Part shown: in pieces, positions 17,208-30,217 of the stretch
Layout of the letters: every line of letters starts with the position of its first letter
How positions within the stretch are numbered: position 1 is the first letter of the stretch
Assembly: GCA_013372975.1 (NCBI GenBank)
Contig: JABXIS010000031.1
Location: forward strand, 1 to 49,022
DNA from: Alphaproteobacteria bacterium
GTDB lineage: Bacteria; Pseudomonadota; Alphaproteobacteria; Sphingomonadales; Kordiimonadaceae
Direction: 5' to 3'
Length of the DNA stretch: 49,022 bases
Program-made: the position numbers and the translations under genes
Notes under the pieces: generated by a model
Databases searched by the model: none
What the model was told of the DNA's origin: nothing
What the model saw: only the letters and a program-made list of their open reading frames with translations

Positions 17208-19397
17208 ATGTTTTCCAAACCTGCGAAAATATTGTCGCTATCATTTTCCCTGCTGATACTGGCCTCTTGTGCCGAGCGGGAAAACCCATCACCCGCCCAT
17301 GACGTATTGGTGCGAACCCTGGGCGAAGAAGGCGCGAACCGTTTTGCGCTGTCCCTTGATCCAACCATGGAGGGTCCGGATGGTTACAAGATCGCTTCGG
17401 ATGGCAGACAGGTATCTGTGCGCGGGAAAACAGAGGTAGCGCTTGTGCGCGGCGCGTATGATTTCATAAGGCAGGAAACCGGAGGCATGGTTACATGGGC
17501 TGGCAACAATGTGGGGCTGCCCGAGGCGCTTCCCCATGCCGACCGCAGCGTGACCAGCCCTTATCAATACCGATATTATTTCAATGTGGTTACCCACGGC
17601 TACACCACGCCTTATTGGGATTGGGCCCGCTGGGAGCAGGAAATTGACTGGATGGCACTGCACGGCATCAATATGCCGCTGATCGGTGGTGCCCATGAAG
17701 CAATCCTTGACCGGGTGTTCCAAAAACTCGGGCTTTCGGAGGCTGAAAGTGCGGCCTATTTCTCAGGCCCCGCCCACTTCCCCTGGAACCGTATGGGCAA
17801 CATACAAGGCTGGGATGGCCCGTTGCCTGATGGGTATTTCGGCAAACAGATCGCCCTCACCCACAAAATGCTAACGCGTATGCGCGCCCTTGGCATGAGC
17901 CCCATCATCCACGCTTTCGCGGGTTTTGTGCCCGAAGGCGTGAAACGGCTGTATCCAGATGAAGACATCCGCGAACTGGGCTGGGGTGGTGGTCTGCCCC
18001 TTGAAAACAACGCTTTTATCCTGTCCCCCACCAGCGAGCTGTTTGTAGACATCGGCCGCATGTATATCGAGGAATGGGAGGCCGAGTTCGGCAAGGCTGA
18101 CTATTATCTGGCCGACAGCTTCAATGAAATGGACGCTCCCCTGCCCGATGATCATCAGGCGGCCCTCAGTGAACTCGAGGGCTACGGCGAAGCGGTTTAC
18201 CGATCAATCCATGATGCCAACCCGGATGCCACATGGGTGATGCAGGGCTGGACCTTCCCTTACCACAAGGACGCAAGCGGCAAACTGTTCTGGACGCCCG
18301 AGCGGCTAGGTGCGCTCTTATCCAAAGTGCCGGATGACAAGCTGCTGATCCTTGATCTCGCGAACGAATATAACCGGGTGTTCTGGAAGATAGACCCGTC
18401 GTGGAAAATGTATGACGGCTTCTTTGGCAAGAAATGGATCTATTCCTTCATCCCCAACATGGGCGGCAAAACACCGCTGAATGGCATCCTTGATATCTAT
18501 GCCACCATCCCCGCAGAAGCGCTTCAATATGAGAACAAACAAAATCTGGTTGGCTTCGGGTTCGCGCCTGAAGGAATTGAGAACAATGAGATCATCTATG
18601 AACTGTTGTCGGACATTGCCTGGACCGACAAACCCATCCATCTCGAAGGCTGGATCGCGGCCTACAGCAAACAGCGCTATGGCGCCTATCCTGACAGTAT
18701 TCGGGAGGCCTACGCACTTCTGAATACATCAGCCTACGGCACCTTCACTGATCATCCCATGCACCGCTATCAGTTCCGCCCCTATAGCAAACCGGAAGGC
18801 GTGGAAGACCATGCCACCGTGCACAAGTCGGAAACGTTCGGACACGCAGTTGCCGCCTTCCTGAAGGATGGTGATACCCTTAAGGGAAGCGCCTTCTACC
18901 GCTATGACGCCATCGATATGGTTACCCAGTATCTGGGGCTGGTAGCAGATGAAATGCTGCTCGCTTTCCTCGATAAAGTGGAAAATGGTGAGGGTGCTGA
19001 TCTGGATGAAATAGCTGGCATTCTCCTGACGATGGACCGGCTCCTCCTGTCCCACCCCAATCGCAAGCTGGATGACTGGCTCATGTTCGCCCGCAGCTGG
19101 GGTGATACGGCAGAAGAGAAAGCTTACTATGAAACCAACGCCCGCCGGCTCCTCACCACTTGGGGTGGTGACCCGGTAAATGATTATGCTGGCCGCGTTT
19201 GGGCTGGGTTGATCCGGGACTATTATCTGCCTCGCTGGCAAACCTATCATGCTGACATGCAAGAAGGCCGCAAAGACAGGATGCGGGCTTGGGAAGAAGC
19301 CTGGATCAATGCATCCGGCGTGTCAGAAACAGAAGCATTTGAGGACCCGATTGCCGCTGCACAGGCAATCTTTGCGAGCTATTATAAACCACAATAG
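17208..19397 (+). CDS. GH89 alpha-N-acetylglucosaminidase (NAGLU-like) lipoprotein
   Basis: 729 aa. ATG 17208 follows GAGGAG. The N-terminus is a lipoprotein signal (LLILASC, lipid on Cys21). The catalytic domain follows the NAGLU pattern throughout: YRYYFNVVTHGYTTPYWDW, EIDWMALHGINMPL, SYFSGPAHFPW-like YFSGPAHFPWNRMGNI, acid/base Glu in DSFNEMDAP (about 304) and nucleophile Glu in FAPEGIENNE (about 454). It removes terminal alpha-linked GlcNAc; relatives act on heparan-sulfate ends or on GlcNAc-alpha-1,4-Gal of mucin-type glycans. Anchored in the outer membrane or periplasmic face, it would trim material imported by the upstream receptor. It is the one enzyme not needed for the glucosyl-galactosyl-hydroxylysine idea. 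Confidence 0.92.
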   Translation: MFSKPAKILSLSFSLLILASCAERENPSPAHDVLVRTLGEEGANRFALSLDPTMEGPDGYKIASDGRQVSVRGKTEVALVRGAYDFIRQETGGMVTWAGNNVGLPEALPHADRSVTSPYQYRYYFNVVTHGYTTPYWDWARWEQEIDWMALHGINMPLIGGAHEAILDRVFQKLGLSEAESAAYFSGPAHFPWNRMGNIQGWDGPLPDGYFGKQIALTHKMLTRMRALGMSPIIHAFAGFVPEGVKRLYPDEDIRELGWGGGLPLENNAFILSPTSELFVDIGRMYIEEWEAEFGKADYYLADSFNEMDAPLPDDHQAALSELEGYGEAVYRSIHDANPDATWVMQGWTFPYHKDASGKLFWTPERLGALLSKVPDDKLLILDLANEYNRVFWKIDPSWKMYDGFFGKKWIYSFIPNMGGKTPLNGILDIYATIPAEALQYENKQNLVGFGFAPEGIENNEIIYELLSDIAWTDKPIHLEGWIAAYSKQRYGAYPDSIREAYALLNTSAYGTFTDHPMHRYQFRPYSKPEGVEDHATVHKSETFGHAVAAFLKDGDTLKGSAFYRYDAIDMVTQYLGLVADEMLLAFLDKVENGEGADLDEIAGILLTMDRLLLSHPNRKLDDWLMFARSWGDTAEEKAYYETNARRLLTTWGGDPVNDYAGRVWAGLIRDYYLPRWQTYHADMQEGRKDRMRAWEEAWINASGVSETEAFEDPIAAAQAIFASYYKPQ

Positions 19398-19406
19398 CCA
19401 TGAAAG

Positions 19407-19437
19407 GGCGCCCTTTACCTGAAGGGCGCCTTCTTCT
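19407..19437. terminator. Intrinsic terminator between convergent GH89 and GH63 genes
   Basis: A 9-bp stem GGCGCCCTT / AAGGGCGCC with loop TACCTG is followed on the plus strand by TTCTTCTTT. It fills the 40-bp gap between the two convergent genes. Confidence 0.75.
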
Positions 19438-21885
<2,448 letters not shown>

Positions 21886-21894
21886 TTATCATCC

Positions 21895-21912
21895 TATTTA
21901 TATTATAATTAT
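21895..21912. promoter_or_regulatory. Copy of shared AT-rich operator between GH63 and saccharopine genes
   Basis: TATTTATATTATAATTAT lies in the 147-bp divergent region and could serve both the GH63 gene (minus) and the lysine-catabolic pair (plus). It matches the other sites at TTTATATnATAAT. Confidence 0.5.
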
Positions 21913-21999
21913 TGTAACAGAAAGTAAATTCCATTAGCACTTTAGGAACGCGGAATGCCGCGTCGAGAAAAATAGTATCAATAGCAAGAGACAATTCAA

Positions 22000-23094
22000 A
22001 TGCCTGGCGCCCAATTCAAACCCCATATCTGGCTGCGTGCAGAAACCAAGCCGCAGGAACAACGTACGGCTTTGCCGCCAGAGGCAGCCAAGTCCCTTCT
22101 TGATGCAGGCTTTACTGTCACAGTGGAAGATGGCCCTCAAAATATTTTCCCCCTTACCGCTTACAGGGAAGCGGGATGCGCTATTACGGCCCCCGGCAGC
22201 TGGACAAAGGCACCGATCGAAGCCTTCATTCTAGGCCTCAAGGAATTGCCGGAAGCCGATTTCCCCCTTGTTCACAGCCATATCTATTTTGCACACGCTT
22301 ACAAGGGACAAGCAGGCGCTGATGCAATCCTGAGGCGGTTTACCCACGGTGGCGGCACGCTATTTGATCTGGAATTCCTGCTGGATGATAATGGCCGCAG
22401 GGTCGCAGCATTCGGCTATTGGGCGGGGTTTGCGGGCGCGGCTTTGGCTGTTCAAGCCTGGGCCAACAAGAAAGCCGGCGCCTCCAGCCCGCTCGGAACA
22501 GTGCACGCCCAGCCCGATGAAGGTGCGCTGATATCAGCAATCAAAAGTGGCTTGGAAAACCTTGACCATACACCGACATTGCATGTGATTGGGGCGAAAG
22601 GCCGCAGCGGCACAGGCGCGTGTGCGGTTGCTGAAAAGCTGGGCCTGCCGCTTGTGGCATGGGACATGGCCGAAACACACAAAGGGGGCCCTTTCCCCGA
22701 ACTGAATGACGCCGATGTTTTTGTGAACTGCGTACTTTTGGGAGCAGCAATGCCCCCTTTCCTGACAAAAGAAAGCCTGTCAGCGCCAGACCGCAAGCTG
22801 TCTGTGATCGCCGATGTAAGCTGTGACCCCACCAGCCCACACAATCCTCTCCCGATCTACGACCAGTGCACGACCTTTGCTGAACCGTGCCTTGAAATAG
22901 AAGGCGCGGGAAGCCCGCTGCATATGATTGCAATCGATCACCTGCCTTCCCTGTTACCGAAGGAAAGCTCCGAAGACTATGCGAGCCAGCTGCTCCCGCA
23001 TTTGCGGACGCTGGACAACTCATCTGGCAATGTATGGGTCCGTGCGGGTGATTTGTTCCTTCAAAACACAGAAACCCTGAGGATCGCTTCATGA
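22000..23094 (+). CDS. Saccharopine dehydrogenase, lysine-forming type (lysine-ketoglutarate reductase)
   Basis: 364 aa, length and order as in the LYS1-like branch of the alanine dehydrogenase/transhydrogenase superfamily. The N-terminal substrate half carries WLRAETKPQEQRTALPP, DAGFTVTVEDG and VHSHIYFAHAYKGQ. The Rossmann half carries LHVIGAKGRSGTGA, and KLSVIADVSCDPTSPHNPLPIYD is a strong family signature. It interconverts lysine plus 2-oxoglutarate with saccharopine; in this catabolic setting it most likely runs toward saccharopine. Its stop overlaps the next gene's ATG (ATGA), so the pair is translationally coupled. No lysine-biosynthetic (aminoadipate) genes are nearby, which argues for breakdown. 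Ribosome site weak (AAGAG). Confidence 0.88.
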   Translation: MPGAQFKPHIWLRAETKPQEQRTALPPEAAKSLLDAGFTVTVEDGPQNIFPLTAYREAGCAITAPGSWTKAPIEAFILGLKELPEADFPLVHSHIYFAHAYKGQAGADAILRRFTHGGGTLFDLEFLLDDNGRRVAAFGYWAGFAGAALAVQAWANKKAGASSPLGTVHAQPDEGALISAIKSGLENLDHTPTLHVIGAKGRSGTGACAVAEKLGLPLVAWDMAETHKGGPFPELNDADVFVNCVLLGAAMPPFLTKESLSAPDRKLSVIADVSCDPTSPHNPLPIYDQCTTFAEPCLEIEGAGSPLHMIAIDHLPSLLPKESSEDYASQLLPHLRTLDNSSGNVWVRAGDLFLQNTETLRIAS

Positions 23095-24242
23095 GCTGTA
23101 CAATTCATTGGTTAGGCGTAGGGCTTTCCTCCACGTCCGGCATTCGCTATCTGGCGCGGCACGGCCACAAGATGACCATATGGAACAGAAGCCTTGAGAA
23201 GGCGAAGGACACGATCCGCGCGCTTGGCATCAAGGCCGATGTGCGCGCCCTGACTGACCCTGCCCTATCTGACACACTTGAGGCAGGCGACATTCTTGTC
23301 TCCATGCTGCCGGCGCCCCTGCATCCGCACTATGCGGGGCTTTGCCTTGATAAAGGCGCGCATTTTGTATCTTCCAGCTATATTGCGCCCGAGATGCGCG
23401 CACTGGATGGCGCCGCACGGGAACAGGGCCTCAGCTTCGTCAATGAAGTGGGGCTTGATCCGGGGCTTGATCATTTGCTGGCACACCTGCTGGTGGAAGA
23501 AGCGAAGGCAGATATCGAAGACCACGCAGACAATCGTTTCAGTTTCCGCTCCTATTGCGGCGGCTTCCCCAAGGTTGCCAATGATTTCCGATATAAATTC
23601 AGCTGGTCCCCGCTTGGTGTCTTGAAAGCGCTCACCTCGCCCGCACAGTGGATCGAAGGTGGCAATGCCTGCCAGTCCCGCGGCCCATGGGAAGCGCTCA
23701 AGCAGGTGCCAATCGGCGCCGGCGGCGAAACGTTTGAAGCCTACCCCAACAGGGATTCATTGCCGTTTTTGGGCCAATATCTGTTCCCTAAAAGCTGGCA
23801 GATTGAAGAGTTTGTTCGCGGTACGCTCAGGCTTGATGGCTGGGCCAAGGCATGGCAGCCATTGTTTGATGAAGTGGGCCAGCTTAAGGGTGACGAGGGC
23901 CTTACACGCATGGAGGCCATCGCAATCGAGCTCCAGAAAAAATACAGCTATGATGAGGGCGAACCAGACCGCGTGGTGCTTTCCGTCACCCTTGAGGTCA
24001 CACGGGAAGGCAAAACCATCTGGCACAGGGAATATGCGCTGGATGCGGCCGGCAATGACAAAGGCCAGGCCATGGCACGGCTTGTCAGCCTTCCTGTGGC
24101 GCTTGCGGTTGAAGGGGTGAAGGCAGGCGATCTCCCAACCGGTGTGAGCGCCGCACCCCATGACCGCCACACCATTGAAGGATGGTTGTCGGCCCTTGAA
24201 AGCATGGGCGAACGGTTTGAGAAAACAGATCACCTTGCATAA
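23091..24242 (+). CDS. Saccharopine dehydrogenase, glutamate-forming type (saccharopine reductase)
   Basis: 383 aa of the saccharopine dehydrogenase/carboxynorspermidine dehydrogenase family. The N-terminal Rossmann fold is unusual in that the loop reads LGVGLSSTSGIRYLARHGH; WNRSLEKA and SMLPAPLHPHYAGLCLDKGAHFVSSSY follow. The signature NEVGLDPGLDHLLA and the C-terminal substrate domain (YCGGFPKVANDFRYKFSWSP) are clear. It should split saccharopine oxidatively to glutamate and aminoadipate semialdehyde. The ATGA overlap with the upstream gene gives a complete two-enzyme route from lysine to the semialdehyde. The same semialdehyde is the expected product of the convergent kinase-phospholyase gene at 24300. 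Confidence 0.87.
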   Translation: MSCTIHWLGVGLSSTSGIRYLARHGHKMTIWNRSLEKAKDTIRALGIKADVRALTDPALSDTLEAGDILVSMLPAPLHPHYAGLCLDKGAHFVSSSYIAPEMRALDGAAREQGLSFVNEVGLDPGLDHLLAHLLVEEAKADIEDHADNRFSFRSYCGGFPKVANDFRYKFSWSPLGVLKALTSPAQWIEGGNACQSRGPWEALKQVPIGAGGETFEAYPNRDSLPFLGQYLFPKSWQIEEFVRGTLRLDGWAKAWQPLFDEVGQLKGDEGLTRMEAIAIELQKKYSYDEGEPDRVVLSVTLEVTREGKTIWHREYALDAAGNDKGQAMARLVSLPVALAVEGVKAGDLPTGVSAAPHDRHTIEGWLSALESMGERFEKTDHLA

Positions 24243-24249
24243 AACAGTA

Positions 24250-24278
24250 AAGGCCAGCCCCGAGGGACTGGCCTTTTC
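24250..24278. terminator. Intrinsic terminator between convergent genes
   Basis: AAGGCCAG / CTGGCCTT stem extended by an inner CC/GG pair set, then TTTT on the plus strand and TTT on the minus strand. It ends the saccharopine pair and probably also the opposing lacZ-like transcript. Confidence 0.75.
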
Positions 24279-24299
24279 CATGTCATCTTTTCCCCACTC

Positions 24300-26630
24300 T
24301 CAAGTTAGGGCTTTCAGCCCCTTTGACACCGCCGCGATAAAACGGTCTGCATCTGTGCGGGTGAACACAATTGGCGGCTTGATCTTCAATACATTGTGGA
24401 ACGCGCCTTCGGTGCTGAGGATCACACGTTCGCCTTTCACAAATTCGCCCAGCGCGGCCGCCAACTCGGTTGCTGGCGCCTTGGTTTCCCGGTTGGTCAC
24501 CAGCTCCGCACCAATGAACAGGCCGAGGCCCCGCACATCGCCGATCACGTCAAAATCCGCCTGCAGCGCCCGAAGCTGATTCTGCAAATATTTGCCGGTT
24601 TCAAGTGCGTTTTCGCGCAAGCCCTCGTCCTTGATCACATCCAGAACCGCCATGCCGATAGCGCAGGACACAGGGTTGCCGCCAAAGGTGTTGAAATATT
24701 CCATGCCGGTCACGAACGCGTCTGCGATCTCCTGTGTGGTGATCACCGCCGCCATGGGATGCCCGTTGCCGATGGGCTTGCCAAGGGTCACGATATCCGG
24801 GACCACACCCTGGGTTTCAAAGGCCCACATATGGGTGCCCGCACGGCCAAAGCCCACCTGCACCTCATCAGCGATGCATACCCCGCCCGCAGTCCGCACC
24901 TTGGGGTACACCGCCTTCAGATAGCCTTCCGGCATGATGATCTGGCCTGCCACGCCCTGCAGCGACTCACAGATATAAGCGCCGGGTTTCTTGCCTTTTT
25001 TGGCAAGCGCCGCAACCACACGGTCAATATCGTCGGCGTAGGCCTTGCCCGCCTCTTCGCCCATACCAGGGAATTCACCCCTGTAGGGATCAGGTAGTTT
25101 CACCTTATGCACATGGGCGGGCGCGCCTTCACCGCCTGGGCCATCAAACTTGTAGGGGCTGGCGTCAATACAGGCGCTGGTGTTGCCGTGATAGGCACCA
25201 TCCACGGTCAGAAGCTCACGCGAACCTGTGAAGTTACGTGCCAGCCGGAAAGCCAGTTCGTTGGCCTCACTGCCCGAATTCACAAACATGCATACCGACA
25301 GTTTCTCCGGCATGGTGGCCAGAAGCTTTTCGGCATAATCCACCAGATTATCGTGCAGGAACCGGGTGTTGGTATTGAGCTGCGCCATCTGCCGTTGGCC
25401 TGCTGCCACCACACGCGGGTGGCAGTGCCCCACATGGCAAACATTGTTCACCATATCCAGATAGTCATTGCCTTCTTCGTCATACAGATAAGCACCTAGC
25501 CCGCGCACGATTTTGAGCGGCTCCTTGAAGCTGAGGCTGAGGGTTTTACCCAGATGCGCCTTACGGTAGGCAATGATGTCTTCCTTGGCGTTGCCGGTAT
25601 CCGATACAAGCCCGCACGCGACACGAAGCTGACAGCGTACAGCAAAAGGCGACAGCTTCTTCAACTTTGCCAACAGGCCCCAAGCCGGGCGCACCGAAAC
25701 CAGAAGATAGTCATTACCGGGGTTGGCCGCGTAGGCGACGGCAGCGTTGCAAACAGTAGTGCACATCCTCAGTGCAATCAGGCCATAAAGAACCTCGAAC
25801 TCGTCATCCGCCAAGGGCCGCTCGGCGTGATAGGCGGCAACAATAGCCTTCAGCGTTTTAATGGGGTCAGGCTGATCCAGCATGGCGTAGGCCGCACCGA
25901 TCGCCAGTTCGTTGATCGTGTGGGTGTGGACCATATCGCCAAAATCGATCAACCCGGTGATGGCAGATGGCGCATCCACGCTATCCACCAACAGATTATA
26001 GTCGTTGGCGTCATTATGGATCACAGATTTCCTGAGGCCACCGAGAAGCGGCATCACATGGCTGTGGTAATAATCGAGGAAATGATCCACCACCTTGGCC
26101 TCGTCTGCCTTGAGCGCCGTTTTTTTCCGCTGGCAGATGCCATAGCCATGTGCCAGATCCCAATCGAAGAAACGGCTGGCGCCGGGATGATCAAAATCTT
26201 CCAGCGCGTTGTCCATCTGGGCAAGGAAACCACCCATGCTTTGCCACAGGGCCGCAGAATGGCTTTCCGCTTTGGTATCAGCATAAAACTGGCCGGAAAG
26301 ATAGGTCAGCACCCGCATGAAATGGCTGTTGCCGTCCCCATCCATCACATCGGTGATATCGTACCCCGCAGTGTTTCTGAGGGCATGGGGCACCGCAATA
26401 CCTTTGCCCGCCAGATGCGCCATCGCCGCATTCTGCATCGCCACCTCATGTTTGCTGTCGCCACTGTTGGCGATCTTGACGATATGGCGCGTTCCGTCTG
26501 CCCCCTTCAGCATCCAGTTCTGGTCAGCGTAGCTCGCAAGCGCGGAAAGCTCGCCCGTCAGCCCGTAATGCGTTTTTATCAGGCTCTGGATTGCCCCTGC
26601 CATAAATGTTGGTGCGCCTGTTGGTGCCAT
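24300..26630 (-). CDS. Fused APH-type kinase and class III PLP phospholyase, probable hydroxylysine degradation enzyme
   Basis: 776 aa fusion. Residues about 20-275 are an aminoglycoside-phosphotransferase-like kinase with the catalytic loop [10 protein letters not shown] (about 200) and GLIDFGD, as in human hydroxylysine kinase. Residues about 345-776 are a class III PLP enzyme closest in pattern to human [53 protein letters not shown] and the PLP lysine in [15 protein letters not shown] (about 614). Kinase plus phospholyase would turn 5-hydroxylysine into phosphohydroxylysine and then aminoadipate semialdehyde, ammonia and phosphate. Many bacterial fusions carry an M23-like peptidase domain between the two; here there is none. 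It follows the beta-galactosidase gene by 14 nt. Ethanolamine phosphate lyase activity is the main alternative. Confidence 0.87.
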   Translation of the reverse strand: MAPTGAPTFMAGAIQSLIKTHYGLTGELSALASYADQNWMLKGADGTRHIVKIANSGDSKHEVAMQNAAMAHLAGKGIAVPHALRNTAGYDITDVMDGDGNSHFMRVLTYLSGQFYADTKAESHSAALWQSMGGFLAQMDNALEDFDHPGASRFFDWDLAHGYGICQRKKTALKADEAKVVDHFLDYYHSHVMPLLGGLRKSVIHNDANDYNLLVDSVDAPSAITGLIDFGDMVHTHTINELAIGAAYAMLDQPDPIKTLKAIVAAYHAERPLADDEFEVLYGLIALRMCTTVCNAAVAYAANPGNDYLLVSVRPAWGLLAKLKKLSPFAVRCQLRVACGLVSDTGNAKEDIIAYRKAHLGKTLSLSFKEPLKIVRGLGAYLYDEEGNDYLDMVNNVCHVGHCHPRVVAAGQRQMAQLNTNTRFLHDNLVDYAEKLLATMPEKLSVCMFVNSGSEANELAFRLARNFTGSRELLTVDGAYHGNTSACIDASPYKFDGPGGEGAPAHVHKVKLPDPYRGEFPGMGEEAGKAYADDIDRVVAALAKKGKKPGAYICESLQGVAGQIIMPEGYLKAVYPKVRTAGGVCIADEVQVGFGRAGTHMWAFETQGVVPDIVTLGKPIGNGHPMAAVITTQEIADAFVTGMEYFNTFGGNPVSCAIGMAVLDVIKDEGLRENALETGKYLQNQLRALQADFDVIGDVRGLGLFIGAELVTNRETKAPATELAAALGEFVKGERVILSTEGAFHNVLKIKPPIVFTRTDADRFIAAVSKGLKALT

Positions 26631-26644
26631 GACGATTATTCCAA

Positions 26645-29839
<3,195 letters not shown>

Positions 29840-29840
29840 C

Positions 29841-29858
29841 TATTTATATTACAAAAAG
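29841..29858. promoter_or_regulatory. Weaker copy of shared AT-rich operator upstream of beta-galactosidase
   Basis: TATTTATATTACAAAAAG lies 28 bp upstream of the start codon. The left half is identical to the copies at 14263 and 21895; the right half diverges. Confidence 0.4.
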
Positions 29859-30159
29859 AAGTCGATGCAAGATTTATCTACCGTCATTTCGCGTTTCCTC
29901 CTCTAAACCGAATGGCAACACTGGCTTCCAAGCAATGACGAATCTCCTCCCAAGGTTTCGTCATACTAGCCTGGGCGAGCAGGTTCCCTTCCTGATCCCA
30001 AAGTTCCTGCTCGCCCTTTCCCTTCTTTGTCCCAGAGTATGGCGTGCTGATTTTGAACATCAAGACACAAGACGGGTGTGATGAGGAAAAGTACCAGAGG
30101 CATGAGGCAACACAGCAGACCCAATGAAGCCGCACGAAAGATCATTATGACAAATGCCC
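29859..30159. other. Gene-poor intergenic stretch with degenerate repeat character
   Basis: Between the beta-galactosidase promoter and the terminator of the CobN-like gene there is no convincing gene. Two overlapping minus-strand frames of 75-83 codons exist but lack ribosome sites and protein-like composition. Translated text such as EIRHCLEASVAIRFRG resembles the spurious peptides produced by degenerate intergenic repeats in many proteobacteria, and short inverted repeats (CGTCATT at 29882 with AATGACG at 29934; 29973-30016) occur. Confidence 0.5.
29973..30016. repeat. Perfect 11-bp inverted repeat with 22-nt loop
   Basis: GGGCGAGCAGG (29973-29983) is exactly complementary to CCTGCTCGCCC (30006-30016). 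It could form a stable stem-loop in RNA of either strand. No poly-T tract follows directly, so it is not a standard terminator; a REP-like intergenic repeat is more likely. Confidence 0.6.
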
Positions 30160-30196
30160 AAAAAGAAAAAGAGGCGCACCCTTTCGGATGCACCTC
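30160..30196 (-). terminator. Intrinsic terminator of the CobN-like operon
   Basis: On the minus strand, stem GAGGTGCATCC / GGGTGCGCCTC (G-T pairs allowed) with loop GAAA is followed by TTTTTCTTTTT. It lies just after the CobN-like gene stop at 30218. Confidence 0.8.
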
Positions 30197-30217
30197 TTCC
30201 CCCGCTGCCTTAATCTG

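Noticed and set aside
22000-24242. Lysine biosynthesis by the aminoadipate route
   Set aside because: No homocitrate or aminoadipate genes are present and the neighbours are catabolic; breakdown is more likely.
29884-30193. Two overlapping minus-strand small open frames (83 and 75 codons)
   Set aside because: No ribosome site, low-complexity repeat-like peptide text, and they contain the inverted repeat; treated as intergenic.
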